Position numbers and translations under genes: made by a program. The notes under the pieces are model-generated. The model saw only the letters and a list, made by a program, of their open reading frames with translations, searched no databases and had not been told where the DNA came from. Positions 1-8,396 of a DNA stretch of 23,057 nt are shown here, in pieces. The DNA comes from a virus: positions 1 to 23,057 of IMG/VR virus record IMGVR_UViG_3300042556_003022. The stretch is one strand, 5' to 3'. Numbering within the stretch: the first letter of the stretch is position 1; each line of letters starts with the position of its first letter.

Positions 1-1977
1 GTCCACGATCCGGCTCCACTCCGCCAGTTTCTCCGCATTCGCGTCAGTCTTGGAAACGCCTGCCGACAAATCCCCAGGGGCCGCGCCCTCCAGCGGCTTG
101 CGCCCCAGAGTTTGCTGCATTGTTTTGAGGTTCTCGAAATCTGCGATCCTCCCCTGCACATCGGCGAGGAAGTTCAACTGCCGCTCAAGCTCTGGAGTCG
201 TCCCCTCTTTTGCCGCAGCTTCTTCCGTTTCGCGGATCAGCCGCTCCACTTGGGCTTTGGATTTTGTCAGTTCCCTTGAAGGCACCGCCGCAAGAATCGC
301 TGCTCGCTCGTCTTGATTCAGCCCTCCCCCCAAAGCCTCCCGTTCGGAGCCGGTGAACGAACCCTGGGGCATTACCCCTGTGGATTCCAACAACTCCGTA
401 GCATTCAGCACATTGTTTAGCTGGCTGTATTTTGAAATTAACTGGTCCTCGAAAGCACGCTGCTCGGCGTCGATCTCAAGGTCCGTGCCCTGCACTTTCC
501 CCTGTTGTTGCCCTGTGCCAGCCCCCAGCTTGTTGTCCTGCGTGAACGAGGACAAGCCCACATACTCTCCGTCATCGTCATCCATCCGGTTGTCCAAAAT
601 CGAGGGGTCGATGTTCCGCACTCGTCCGCCGTTGTTCAAGATGAGCTTGAGAGCACTGCCCCAGTCTTTGCCCCCGTCCACGAGAGCCACTTTGCCGGTG
701 TTCCCTAGGGGAACCAGTCGGCGCTGCATCTCCTCGGTCGGGTTGTCGATTGCCCATCCCTTCTCCGTGCCGATCGTAAAACGACGGGCCGTGATCGGGT
801 CATCGTCACCATCGTCGATTACCACTGCGTCTGGTGAGAAGTTGTAAAATTTCTCCTCGTCGGTCGTGTCCTGCTGTTCGGTTCCTTGGGTCTCGGTCCC
901 TGGGGGAAGCCCCGTCTCGACATCTTGTAGCGCCCGCTGTGTCAGCGGAGTCAGGCCCAGCTTCAAGCCCTGAACCCCTGTCGCCATGCCGCCGCCCATC
1001 ACTGCGCCAGCCGCGGCTCCCTCGATTACCCCCCTAGCACCTTCTTCCGAAAACAGTTTGAACCCAGGCTTCACGCCAGATTCTTCGAGAGCCTGCAACT
1101 CCAGCGCGGTCTGCACGCCTTCTTGCGCGGACTCAATGCCGATACCCTTTCCGATTTCTCGACCCGCCGCCATGAGCCCCTTCTTCCCGCCCGTCCCTTC
1201 GATGGCATCCACGATTTTGCCGCCAAAGTATCGGGTGGTGATACCTTCCACCAATCCGGCAGGCACGCCGTATTTCACAGCCAGCCCCAGATCGCGGGTC
1301 TCAGAGTAGATCGAGCCAACTTCCATGCCTACACCAGAAGCCGCCGCGCCCACGCCGATGCCTGCTTTGGTTGCGGCAATCTGCGCCGCTTTTTCGGCAG
1401 CGAGTTTTTCAACCATGTTCACGCCCATCTCACGGGAGAGCGCCACTTGCGCCTGCCGCTTGGCGACTTCCTTTGCCACGCCCTCGCCCACGAGTTGCTT
1501 CGTCTTGGCTTCCAAAGCCTCGGTGATCGCCGCGGAGACTGCCCGCTTACCGACCATACCACCCACGCCGCCGGTCACAGCCGAGATCGCCAGGTTCGGA
1601 ACCTGCGAACCCATGATCCCTGCCGCGTAGTGCATGAAGTCCCCAGGGGACCCCACATCGAAAATGCTCATTACCTCACCTGCGAGTTCAGGAGCCGCCG
1701 CAGCCTGCATCGCCTCTTGCGCTCCGGTGTAGCCATACTCCTCGACATCATCCAACCCCGCCGCCTCGCCGAGGGCCCCCACCAACCCGAGGCCAAGCCC
1801 CTTGGTTTGGAGCAACCCGCGGTCAAACCCGCGCCCGAATTCTTCCCCTAGGGAAAGGTCCTCCCGCATTTTCATGGGGACGCTGGAGATAGGGACTAGG
1901 TTTTCTTTATCTTCCTCTTCGTTAAGGGTTGGAGTGTAGTTTTCATAGCCCTCAACTTGGTCGTAAGGAATAATCAT
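1..1977 (-). CDS. Very large internal virion / polyvalent-type protein, N-terminal part (3' end beyond window)
   Basis: The minus-strand frame is open from an ATG at 1977 to the window edge, 659 codons without a stop, so the C-terminus is missing. It starts 10 bases after the stop of the preceding ejection-type gene. I translated it by hand. An acidic N-terminus is followed by Gly/Ala-rich, membrane-like stretches at about residues 55-75, 120-150 and 203-280, then a hydrophilic part with an acidic Asp run near residue 475 and probable coiled coil towards the end. Large proteins with a Gly/Ala-rich N-terminus at the end of a podovirus structural operon are typically internal virion or polyvalent proteins ejected with the DNA. 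The SPGDFMHYAAGIMGSQVPNL segment (about 110-129) resembles the N-terminal region of such proteins as I remember it. Position supports this, but no enzymatic motif is visible. The upstream region is AT-rich without a Shine-Dalgarno sequence. Six CCC-YR-GGG motifs fall in this fragment. Confidence 0.75.
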   Translation of the reverse strand, partial: MIIPYDQVEGYENYTPTLNEEEDKENLVPISSVPMKMREDLSLGEEFGRGFDRGLLQTKGLGLGLVGALGEAAGLDDVEEYGYTGAQEAMQAAAAPELAGEVMSIFDVGSPGDFMHYAAGIMGSQVPNLAISAVTGGVGGMVGKRAVSAAITEALEAKTKQLVGEGVAKEVAKRQAQVALSREMGVNMVEKLAAEKAAQIAATKAGIGVGAAASGVGMEVGSIYSETRDLGLAVKYGVPAGLVEGITTRYFGGKIVDAIEGTGGKKGLMAAGREIGKGIGIESAQEGVQTALELQALEESGVKPGFKLFSEEGARGVIEGAAAGAVMGGGMATGVQGLKLGLTPLTQRALQDVETGLPPGTETQGTEQQDTTDEEKFYNFSPDAVVIDDGDDDPITARRFTIGTEKGWAIDNPTEEMQRRLVPLGNTGKVALVDGGKDWGSALKLILNNGGRVRNIDPSILDNRMDDDDGEYVGLSSFTQDNKLGAGTGQQQGKVQGTDLEIDAEQRAFEDQLISKYSQLNNVLNATELLESTGVMPQGSFTGSEREALGGGLNQDERAAILAAVPSRELTKSKAQVERLIRETEEAAAKEGTTPELERQLNFLADVQGRIADFENLKTMQQTLGRKPLEGAAPGDLSAGVSKTDANAEKLAEWSRIVD

Positions 1978-1987
1978 TTTAATTAAA

Positions 1988-3502
1988 TTATTTGCCTCGA
2001 AGCATTGCTCTGCGTTGCTCCAATTTTTGAATCTTCAGTTTTGATTGCTGCAATTCTTCTTTAGTTTTTGCGCGGCCCGAAACAGGGGCCGAGTATCCAG
2101 ACGGCATAAATCCGCCTTCACGCCGCTCTGTCATAAGGGAAGAAACTCTTGCAATTTCCGCGTCAATCTCTGCGATTTCCGCTTCGCGGCTCTTTGCAGA
2201 GCTTACCGCTTCACGGGCTTCGATTTCTTGAAGGGCTTTATCAATCCCTGAAGTGCTTTCGGTTTTTGGCAAAGGGGCTTCAGCCGCTTTTCCTAAAAGG
2301 GGTGTGAGTTTTTTGTCTTTGTGGGAGTATTCAAAAAAATCAAACCCGCCTTTTTCATTGTATGCAGCGGTCAGTGTCCTATCGACTCCGTAATAGTTCA
2401 CATATTCTTCTAACGCGTCAGTATTAAAGCCCGTAGGCGTTCTGGTAACTGTAGGCATCATCCCCTTTGTGGCCGCTTGCACAAAGAAATCATTGCTCGA
2501 TAAATTGTCCTCCGGTTTAGATTTATCGACTTGGTCGTAAGCCACACCCTTGTAATTCACCTTCGGATTATTCAAGTGGGTTATCGCCGTTGCGAGATTC
2601 TGTTGAATGCCCCTGTGTTTATTTCGGAAATAGACACCGTTGGTAACTTGATTTTGCCGCTGCTCCGCCAACTCGAAATTGGACTGCGCCAAATCTGTCG
2701 CCTGCTGGTTTCCCGAAGCCTGCGCTGCGGTCAAATTTTCCATGGCGGTTTTTAGTCCAGTAGCAGCTTTATCAGCCGCTTCCCAAGGATCACCCCCAGC
2801 AGCCCCAGCTTTAGTTCGGGATTTTAACTCTTGAGCCCACACAAGTTTATCCGCTTCAAACGCCCGATCCCAGTCGAGTCCTTTTTCAATAACGACTTCA
2901 TTCCCGTTGTCGTCCTTTAGCACAGCCCCCTCGCGGCGGATGCGATCCACTCGGTCGATCTCTTCCGCAGTGCGGTAGCCTCCCCCTGGCAGAGCCCCCA
3001 GCCTACTAACAAGGTTGCGATCCATGTTCCGCTCCTCAAACAAGTCCCCCATGCGACCATACACCTGACCGATAAATTGCTCGTCGATAGCTTTTTCTCG
3101 GGCGACTTCTCGGGCATTCGCTCCAGTTCTACCGTTCTTGAGTTTTTGAACCTGTCCTATTAAGCTGTAACCATCTGCCACGATTTCTCCGATCGTGAGT
3201 TCTTTTTTAGGTTGAGGAGCTTGTTTAACGGGCTCAAAGTTATCGAGTGGGTTGCTGGTCTCTTCCGCTTTTACCCGCCGTGACTCCGAGTTTGCGGAGG
3301 CTCTGGTTTTAATGTCTTCCAAGGGGGCGATATTAGACCCCGAAACAAATGATCCCTTTGAGTTTTCATTGAGATCACCCCCTGAATCAATGACCCTTAC
3401 AGCTTCTTCTTTTCGTAATTGATCCACCGCAGAGGGCAGGCTGTCGAAAAGCGACTCTGAGTCCATATCGGTATTAAGTTGGTCTGCAAGATTCCACGCC
3501 AT
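1988..3502 (-). CDS. Putative internal virion (ejection) protein
   Basis: This is a 504-residue, highly charged, mostly helical protein with no recognisable enzyme motif. A flexible, acidic N-terminal region (about 1-90) is followed by a long helical body. The C-terminus (about 425-504) is probable coiled coil rich in Glu, Ala and Arg and ends in a basic tail. It sits between a small coiled-coil structural protein and the giant ejection-type protein, three bases after the former. This is the slot where T7-like phages encode internal core proteins, and I infer the role from that position and composition alone. The gene looks lower in GC than the adenosine-poor genes further upstream in the operon. 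The leader (TTTTTTTAACCTATGG) has no Shine-Dalgarno sequence. Confidence 0.6.
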   Translation of the reverse strand: MAWNLADQLNTDMDSESLFDSLPSAVDQLRKEEAVRVIDSGGDLNENSKGSFVSGSNIAPLEDIKTRASANSESRRVKAEETSNPLDNFEPVKQAPQPKKELTIGEIVADGYSLIGQVQKLKNGRTGANAREVAREKAIDEQFIGQVYGRMGDLFEERNMDRNLVSRLGALPGGGYRTAEEIDRVDRIRREGAVLKDDNGNEVVIEKGLDWDRAFEADKLVWAQELKSRTKAGAAGGDPWEAADKAATGLKTAMENLTAAQASGNQQATDLAQSNFELAEQRQNQVTNGVYFRNKHRGIQQNLATAITHLNNPKVNYKGVAYDQVDKSKPEDNLSSNDFFVQAATKGMMPTVTRTPTGFNTDALEEYVNYYGVDRTLTAAYNEKGGFDFFEYSHKDKKLTPLLGKAAEAPLPKTESTSGIDKALQEIEAREAVSSAKSREAEIAEIDAEIARVSSLMTERREGGFMPSGYSAPVSGRAKTKEELQQSKLKIQKLEQRRAMLRGK

Positions 3503-3505
3503 AGG

Positions 3506-3958
3506 TTAAAAAAATGTAGTATCAGAGTCTAAACTAAAAGAGTTACCCTGGGGCGTTTGTGTCACAGGCTGTGCGGAATCACTAAAAAGCCGCGAGCTTT
3601 TCAAGAGATCACCATATCTTTCATTAACGAAAGAGCCTGAGACGCCAGAACCCATTAAAATTTTTGAGTCATACATCCCCTTGAGCCGTTCTGCGTTGGC
3701 ATTATTCTCGTTGATCTCGCTTTGCATCTTGGTGAGTTGAAGCTCTGCGGCCTTCTGCTTGGAAGGAAAGAGGAGTTTTTCCATCTCGAACTCCTCCTGC
3801 TGGCGCTTTTCTTCCTTGTTGCCTTGGACCATGTCGTAGGTCGTCTTGGCCGCTTTCATGGCCGTGTCAAAAGGCTTCCAATCCCACTGGGAGATGTTGG
3901 CCCCGTATTCACTGGCTCCCGTAGAAGGGTTGATTATTGGAACATCGAATCCTCTCAT
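3506..3958 (-). CDS. Small structural protein with central coiled coil, unknown function
   Basis: A 150-residue protein. The N-terminus contains an aromatic WDWKPFD segment. The middle (about 35-95) is a charged coiled coil with many Glu, Lys and Gln residues. The C-terminus is Ser- and Phe-rich and ends in TTFF. It starts three bases after the stop of the preceding ejection-type gene, so the two are co-transcribed. Small coiled-coil proteins in this position in podoviruses are often minor virion or internal core components. I do not recognise the family. A CCCTGGGG motif occurs near its 3' end at 3546-3553. Confidence 0.6.
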   Translation of the reverse strand: MRGFDVPIINPSTGASEYGANISQWDWKPFDTAMKAAKTTYDMVQGNKEEKRQQEEFEMEKLLFPSKQKAAELQLTKMQSEINENNANAERLKGMYDSKILMGSGVSGSFVNERYGDLLKSSRLFSDSAQPVTQTPQGNSFSLDSDTTFF

Positions 3959-3961
3959 AAA

Positions 3962-5278
3962 TTAAGCGGCTGTCGCCCTAGGAACCCACCCTGATCCCTG
4001 GACATAGCTTCCCGTTGTGCCGGGGGCGGTGTGTTGAGTCATCTGTCCGTAAGACGAAAACCCTCCTGACCCCCCTCCGGCTCCTGCCATTCCCGCCCCC
4101 ATCAGTGACCCGCCGATGGTGGACGAGGCATTGCTTACGAGTTGCGCGTTGGCAAGCCCCGAAGCCATAGTGCGATTGGCGTTGTTGTAGGCATTTGTGA
4201 GGCCCTGTCCGGCGATGCCGAGTTTGGCATTCGTGCGGGCTTCTGCCGCTGCCGCTTCCGCAGCCGCCACGGCGCGAGCGGTTTCGCTTTCCTGCCCGTA
4301 AACATTGGAGTAGGTCGTGTGGAGGAAGCTCGCCTTGTTCGTGGCAAGATCGAACCGCTTGTCCAGCGCGGTGTTGAGCCCCACCATCTTGTAGTCGAGA
4401 GGCACTTTCTGGGCTTGGAAGAGATTCCAACTGTTCTCGTTGTTGACATCAATGACCTTGTTCACATTGAGCCCCATCCAGTTGTAAACATCATTCATCC
4501 CGACTTGGGTTCCTGCGACCAGCGTGTTGTAGTCTTGAAGCTGACGAGCTTGGAATCTTTCTGCCGCGGCATTCTTTTCTGCGTCAACAGCAAGTCCTAT
4601 GTGGCGAAGTTCCGAGTTCAGTTTGAGCGGGCTTCCTGCCCCTGTTCCGCTTGCCAGCCCCCTCTGCGCGGCGGCTCTAGTAATCGCCGATTCCGTAGTG
4701 GCGGACATGATGCCTTGGGTTCCCTGCAAGTCATTCAGCGCCATCTGCGAACGGGTCTCGTCGAACATCGGGGTCGCCGCTCGGGCCAGGTTCAACCGGA
4801 TTTTCTGGTTCTCCTCGCTCAGACGGGTTGCAAAATCCGCGAAATCATCAAACCTTGAAAGGTTGTAGTCGTAAGTCTGATTCGCCGAATCCTTGATGAG
4901 ATTCTTAGAGCGCGTCTCGTAATCGGCGACATTTTGATCGGCTTTGTCAACGACCCCAGAAACACCTGTAAAGTAATCAGGAAAGTTCCCCAGGGCCTTG
5001 TTGACTTCTTTCCCGTATTGATCCACGAGCTTCCCCGTGCGGTCGATGTAGGTGCCTGAGAGCTTGGGTTGTGTTTTTTCCAACTTCCCGATCGCCGCCA
5101 TCATGTCGCCGTAGCCCCGCTCGGCTTCTGCCGAGGCCAGCTTCATGTATCTATTCGTAGCCGAGGTGGATGAAGCATTGGCCTTCCGCGTGGCGTCGGA
5201 CTGCATGGCCCCTGCTGCGACCGCCCCTCCGGCCACGATCGCCGCGCCCCCAACAACAGCAACAGCTACCATACTCAT
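3962..5278 (-). CDS. Putative internal virion protein (T7 gp14-like position)
   Basis: A 438-residue protein. Residues 3-25 are a hydrophobic Ala/Gly/Val segment that could act as a membrane helix. A long Ala/Gln/Asn-rich helical body follows, with an Ala/Glu-rich coiled coil at about 335-355 and a Gly/Ser-rich C-terminus from about 385. The start overlaps the stop of the upstream cupin gene by four bases (ATGA), indicating translational coupling. The hydrophobic N-terminus, low-complexity helices and flexible glycine-rich tail are typical of small ejection proteins that form a channel across the host envelope (T7 gp14 type). This is inference from architecture and gene order; there is no diagnostic motif. 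A fibre-associated or capsid role is a less likely alternative. Confidence 0.6.
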   Translation of the reverse strand: MSMVAVAVVGGAAIVAGGAVAAGAMQSDATRKANASSTSATNRYMKLASAEAERGYGDMMAAIGKLEKTQPKLSGTYIDRTGKLVDQYGKEVNKALGNFPDYFTGVSGVVDKADQNVADYETRSKNLIKDSANQTYDYNLSRFDDFADFATRLSEENQKIRLNLARAATPMFDETRSQMALNDLQGTQGIMSATTESAITRAAAQRGLASGTGAGSPLKLNSELRHIGLAVDAEKNAAAERFQARQLQDYNTLVAGTQVGMNDVYNWMGLNVNKVIDVNNENSWNLFQAQKVPLDYKMVGLNTALDKRFDLATNKASFLHTTYSNVYGQESETARAVAAAEAAAAEARTNAKLGIAGQGLTNAYNNANRTMASGLANAQLVSNASSTIGGSLMGAGMAGAGGGSGGFSSYGQMTQHTAPGTTGSYVQGSGWVPRATAA

Positions 5279-5757
5279 GGCGTTACCTCCTGAATGAGTG
5301 GTTGATCCGGCTTTTGTCTCCAGCCCTGTATAAAGTTTTTAGGGAGCAACGGGTTGATTTCCGTTTCGGTGATTTCCTGAACGATTTCATCAGGGTCGGT
5401 TTTGTCCGTTGGATGAAAAGTCGTCCAAATCGTGTCTTCGTGCATATAAAGCAGTCTCCTCGTCCCTGGCTGAGTAACCCCTGTGTAAGGTGCTTGGTAA
5501 CGGCCTACTTCCCGACCTTCCTCGTAAACCGAGACATCACCCTTGGAGATGACAAAAGGGTGGCAAGTTTTGTGCAAGACGCTAGTTATCAAAGACCCCG
5601 CAGGCATGAATATCTCTCGGATATAAAGCCCTGGGGTGAAGCGGTGAACCAAAGGACAATCCACCTGTGGGTGCTTGCTCATCTCGGCCTCCAGCACATC
5701 CAGCGGCGTTACTCTTTCGAGCGGTTGGTTTGGCGCGGGTTCGAGTGCAGTTTCCAT
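5275..5757 (-). CDS. Cupin-like phage protein of unknown function
   Basis: A 160-residue protein with a probable double-stranded beta-helix (cupin) core. Histidines H62 and H66 (HKTCHPF) and H106 and H115 (HEDTIWTTFH) sit on predicted strands and could bind a metal. The FTPGLYIREIFMPAG and PGTRRLLY stretches match a small protein I remember as common in environmental podovirus structural regions. Its function is not known to me. The start at 5757 follows the upstream stop by 31 bases and is preceded by AAGG and a TAATAAC/GTTATTA inverted repeat, so this gene may begin its own transcript. Its stop overlaps the next ATG by four bases. Confidence 0.7.
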   Translation of the reverse strand: METALEPAPNQPLERVTPLDVLEAEMSKHPQVDCPLVHRFTPGLYIREIFMPAGSLITSVLHKTCHPFVISKGDVSVYEEGREVGRYQAPYTGVTQPGTRRLLYMHEDTIWTTFHPTDKTDPDEIVQEITETEINPLLPKNFIQGWRQKPDQPLIQEVTP

Positions 5758-5758
5758 T

Positions 5759-5780
5759 TAATAACCTTCGATGTTATTAC
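5759..5780 (-). promoter_or_regulatory. Inverted repeat and possible promoter/RBS before the cupin gene
   Basis: TAATAAC (5759-5765) and GTTATTA (5773-5779) form 7-bp arms around a 7-nt spacer, directly upstream of the ATG at 5757. On the minus strand AAGG lies at the usual ribosome-binding distance inside this element. A TTGCCT box lies 17 bases upstream of TAATAA. The arms contain the TAATAACC motif that also occurs before the 18863 and 13098 starts. The regulatory role is inferred from position and recurrence. Confidence 0.4.
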
Positions 5781-5788
5781 ACCATGCC

Positions 5789-6856
5789 CTAGCGCAAGGC
5801 AAGCACTGGTTTGTTGTGAACCCCATAAAGTTGAGGCTTGAAGTATTGCTGGTAAACCTGCGCGGCGAGGAGTTGCTTCGCGGCTTCATAGTTCCCCTGC
5901 TGCCCGTTGGTCAGAATTGCCATGGCCGTTTGGGCGACTGCTTCATAGTTACTGAGATACATGGGCTCCGAGTCGCTCGTATGCGGCACGAAGCGGCGTT
6001 TCGCGAGGTAGCAGATCACGGTTGCCTTGTTTTCTTGCGGCACGGTTACAAAGTATTTGCGCTTCGTCTTGCCATCCAGGGGGTCCACCATGTCGCCAAG
6101 GTCCGAGAAACCACTGCGCCCAGGGTTATCCGTTGTGCGGATGCCGGTGCCGCCGGTCATGTATTCCGCGAACCGGTCATGGACGGGGCGTGGGTCGCCA
6201 TCGAAAGAGACAAACAACACGGTCTCGATTTCCCTGGGGAGAAAAACCTCGCCGGAGTTGGAGACGGTCAAGGTGTATTCGGCAATCGTGCCGACCCACT
6301 TGCCCGAGTTCATCAGGGATTCCTCGGCGCTTGTCACCGCCCGCTTGATCGCGTTGTTTGAGAAGGTCAGCGAGTTCTCGAAGCCCAGACCCACACGGCC
6401 CCAGTGGTAGCCGAAGCTGTTCGGCGAGGTGAGCGAAAGATCGTAGCGGGTGGTGCGGCGGAGCGTCTGCTCGTGCGCCTCCACATCGCGCTGGATCAGA
6501 TCAAGCGCGGTTTTCTTCAGCCCTAGGGCGACCTCCGCGGCCCCCTCCAGCGAAGCCAAATAGCTTTCTACCAGCGAACGCTTGATCTCAAAAGTCACAG
6601 GCGGCGCGGCGAAGTCGTCATCATCCGGCTTTTGCAGGAATTTCTGGTGGGCGATCGCATCGTTCACCGCTTGGTTGAGCAGCTTTGTCATGCGCGAGGT
6701 CGGCACCTTCAGCCCCGTGGCAAGCTCGTTGTGCAGCCGCCCCACTTCGCCCGTGACGGAGCTTCGCTCTTTCTCCACCACGGCGGCGATGTTGCGCTCC
6801 AGAAGTCCGAAGGCTTCAGCGCGGTAAGGATCAGCGGCTTGCTGTTGATTTTCCAT
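5789..6856 (-). CDS. Putative head-tail adaptor protein with repeated N-terminal domain
   Basis: A 355-residue protein in three parts. Residues about 17-104 and 117-185 are two diverged copies of the helical unit shared with the two upstream genes (unit starts LLERNIAAVVEKE and LDLIQRDVEAHE). Residues about 186-300 form a beta-rich domain beginning GKWVGTIAEYTLTV and containing FLPREIETVLFVSFDG. The rest is helical. The combination of a short helical region with a G-x-W-x-G-T strand and a LPREIETV strand is what I associate with tail-tube adaptor proteins of environmental podoviruses. This would place it between portal and nozzle (T7 gp11 role). The start overlaps the upstream stop by one base (TAATG). 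Two motifs fall here: CCCTAGGG at 6521 and CCCTGGGG at 6232. Confidence 0.6.
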   Translation of the reverse strand: MENQQQAADPYRAEAFGLLERNIAAVVEKERSSVTGEVGRLHNELATGLKVPTSRMTKLLNQAVNDAIAHQKFLQKPDDDDFAAPPVTFEIKRSLVESYLASLEGAAEVALGLKKTALDLIQRDVEAHEQTLRRTTRYDLSLTSPNSFGYHWGRVGLGFENSLTFSNNAIKRAVTSAEESLMNSGKWVGTIAEYTLTVSNSGEVFLPREIETVLFVSFDGDPRPVHDRFAEYMTGGTGIRTTDNPGRSGFSDLGDMVDPLDGKTKRKYFVTVPQENKATVICYLAKRRFVPHTSDSEPMYLSNYEAVAQTAMAILTNGQQGNYEAAKQLLAAQVYQQYFKPQLYGVHNKPVLALR

Positions 6857-7743
6857 TAGCGTTGTTGGGCTTCAGCCAAAGCGGTCAGAGGGCCCGCCAT
6901 TGGGGCCGCAGCTTGATCATTGGCGATGTAAGACAGCACAATGAGTCGAACCACCTCGGCGGGGATGACCGCGTTGAAAGTATCGGTGTTTCCACTCAAC
7001 GGAGTAAAAGTCAGCGCCGCTCTGTCATAAGTCTCGCGGCGGGCCACAAAATTGTGGTGGTCGATCGCAGCTTGGTAGGCTTGGTTGATGTAGCTCTTGA
7101 TTCGAGCCTCGGAAAGCCGGTAGCGGGCCACCGTCTCAAGACCAATGCGACCTGCGAGTCCCCCGAAGGTGTTTTGATCGGTCGCGGTCGCCAGCGTTTG
7201 AAACGCTGTCCGGCGAGCTTTTTCCACAGCGGTCGTGACATTGCGTTCGATCAATGCCACGGCTTGCTGCTTCATTGCTCCTGCCTCGGCTACGGGGACT
7301 CCCGCATCCATCATCATCAACGCCAGCGCCAAAAGGCGAAGCACCTCCGCAGGCACCCTAGGGTCAAATGTCGATGCAGAGTCAGCGGCGTCTGTTATGT
7401 CGTAGGCTGTAAACACCATTTCCGTCGCCCCGGCTTCGTTTAACTCCTCGCGGCGAACAAGAAAGTTGTGGTGGTCGATCGCCATTTGGTGCGCTTGATT
7501 CACATAGCTGGCTACGCGCCCAAGCGTATTCCGATATTTGTCGAAAGTTTCCAGCCCGATGCGGCCTACCAGCCCCCCAAAGGTGTTTTGGTTGCTGGCG
7601 GTTTCAAGAGCTTGAAACTGGCTTTTTCTGTCCGCCTCGACATCGCGCATGATGTTGCGTTCGATGAGGTCGAAGGCGCTGATTTTTGTGGGGTCCGACG
7701 CCAATCTTACCGCGTCACTATCGTTTTGTTGTTGTTGTGCCAT
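6856..7743 (-). CDS. Two-copy adaptor-domain protein, paralogue of both neighbours
   Basis: A 295-residue protein that is an internal duplication. Unit 1 (about 23-146) and unit 2 (about 161-275) align with a constant offset of 138 residues. LIERN occurs at 26-30 and 164-168, QNTFGGL-x-GRIGLET at 52-66 and 190-204, and HHNF-x-x-RRE at 91-99 and 229-237. Each unit ends with a PAEV-x-RL helix. An acidic or polar linker containing MMMDAG joins them. The same unit appears in the genes on both sides, so this is a locally amplified family. The location after the nozzle and before ejection genes points to a virion component, probably at the head-tail junction. Exact function is unknown. The leader is AAAACTATGG without a Shine-Dalgarno sequence. 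Confidence 0.65.
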   Translation of the reverse strand: MAQQQQNDSDAVRLASDPTKISAFDLIERNIMRDVEADRKSQFQALETASNQNTFGGLVGRIGLETFDKYRNTLGRVASYVNQAHQMAIDHHNFLVRREELNEAGATEMVFTAYDITDAADSASTFDPRVPAEVLRLLALALMMMDAGVPVAEAGAMKQQAVALIERNVTTAVEKARRTAFQTLATATDQNTFGGLAGRIGLETVARYRLSEARIKSYINQAYQAAIDHHNFVARRETYDRAALTFTPLSGNTDTFNAVIPAEVVRLIVLSYIANDQAAAPMAGPLTALAEAQQR

Positions 7744-8327
7744 AGTTTTTATGCCCTGTCTTGGGCGAGTTGGTTGGTTACGATTTCCCGAACGACTTCG
7801 GGGGAGATTTCTAAAGGAGAAACGGCTTGCGGCAGGTCGTTGGAGACGATCTTCGGGCGGTCCAACGCCTCGCGCCGGATCACAAAGTTATAGTGGTCCA
7901 CGGCGTCGCGGTAGGCTTGCCGCACATAGCTGCGAAGTCGGTTTGCTGAAAGGCGGTAGCGGGCCACAGTCTCCAGCCCGATGCGCCCCACTAGCCCATC
8001 GCGTTGAGTAATGGGAAACGCGGATTCCAAGCCTTGAAATTCCTCGCGGCGGGCATACTCCACGCTCTGCAAAAGGTTCCGCTCCACAAAGGCCAGCGCC
8101 TTTTGCTCCAGGGCGGTCGCCATTTCGAGTTCGTTGTTCTCTTCGCGCCACAGGGAGAGAATCATCACCTTGGTCGCATCGAGGTCATCAAGAATCAAGC
8201 TGCCGCCCGTGCCGCCCTCGGCAAACACCAGCGCGGCTTTCTCCAACTCCTCACGACGGGAAAGGAAATTGTAGTGGTCAATCAACCGGCGCTGGGCCTC
8301 ATTGATCCTTGCCGTGACGCGGGCGTT
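6919..8327 (-). repeat. Tandem array of diverged adaptor-domain coding repeats
   Basis: Three full units and one half unit of the same coding repeat lie in two consecutive genes: roughly 8327-8139 (half), 8108-7758, 7677-7306 and 7263-6919. DNA similarity is still obvious at some places. For example GGTAGCGGGCCAC occurs near 7121 and near 7953, each followed by a GTCTC-x-AG-x-CC-x-ATGCG stretch. AAGGTGTTTTG occurs near 7168 and near 7580. Two more diverged units lie in the gene at 5789-6856. Confidence 0.65.
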
Positions 8328-8396
8328 GTCGGGGTCAAGCCCGTTGTCCACATAAGGCGCAAGCGCCTCTTTAGCGGCTTGAAAGCTAGTAGCCAT
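7749..8396 (-). CDS. Adaptor-domain paralogue, one partial and one full unit
   Basis: A 215-residue protein. I choose the ATG at 8396 (MATSFQAAKEAL) over a longer in-frame start at 8462, because GGAGGG lies at a suitable distance upstream and the extra residues lie inside the previous gene. Residues about 24-86 are the C-terminal half of the repeat unit (ARINEAQRRLIDHYNFLSRRE). Residues about 97-213 are a full unit with FVERN (103-107), GLVGRIGLETVARYRLS (134-150) and DHYNFVIRRE (167-176). It overlaps the upstream tail gene by 11 bases. It is likely a virion protein at the head-tail junction, like its two downstream paralogues. No catalytic motif is visible. Confidence 0.65.
   Translation of the reverse strand: MATSFQAAKEALAPYVDNGLDPDNARVTARINEAQRRLIDHYNFLSRREELEKAALVFAEGGTGGSLILDDLDATKVMILSLWREENNELEMATALEQKALAFVERNLLQSVEYARREEFQGLESAFPITQRDGLVGRIGLETVARYRLSANRLRSYVRQAYRDAVDHYNFVIRREALDRPKIVSNDLPQAVSPLEISPEVVREIVTNQLAQDRA

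Noticed and set aside
5759-5779. Rho-independent terminator between the adaptor and cupin genes
   Set aside because: The 7-bp arms are AT-only except for one pair and no U-tract follows. An operator or promoter-associated repeat fits better.
5170-5841. Long plus-strand open frames, also at 4142-4858, 9657-10979, 11839-13089 and 13315-14235
   Set aside because: They lie exactly opposite convincing minus-strand virion genes and their proteins show no recognisable fold. They are the usual reflections of GC-rich genes on the other strand.
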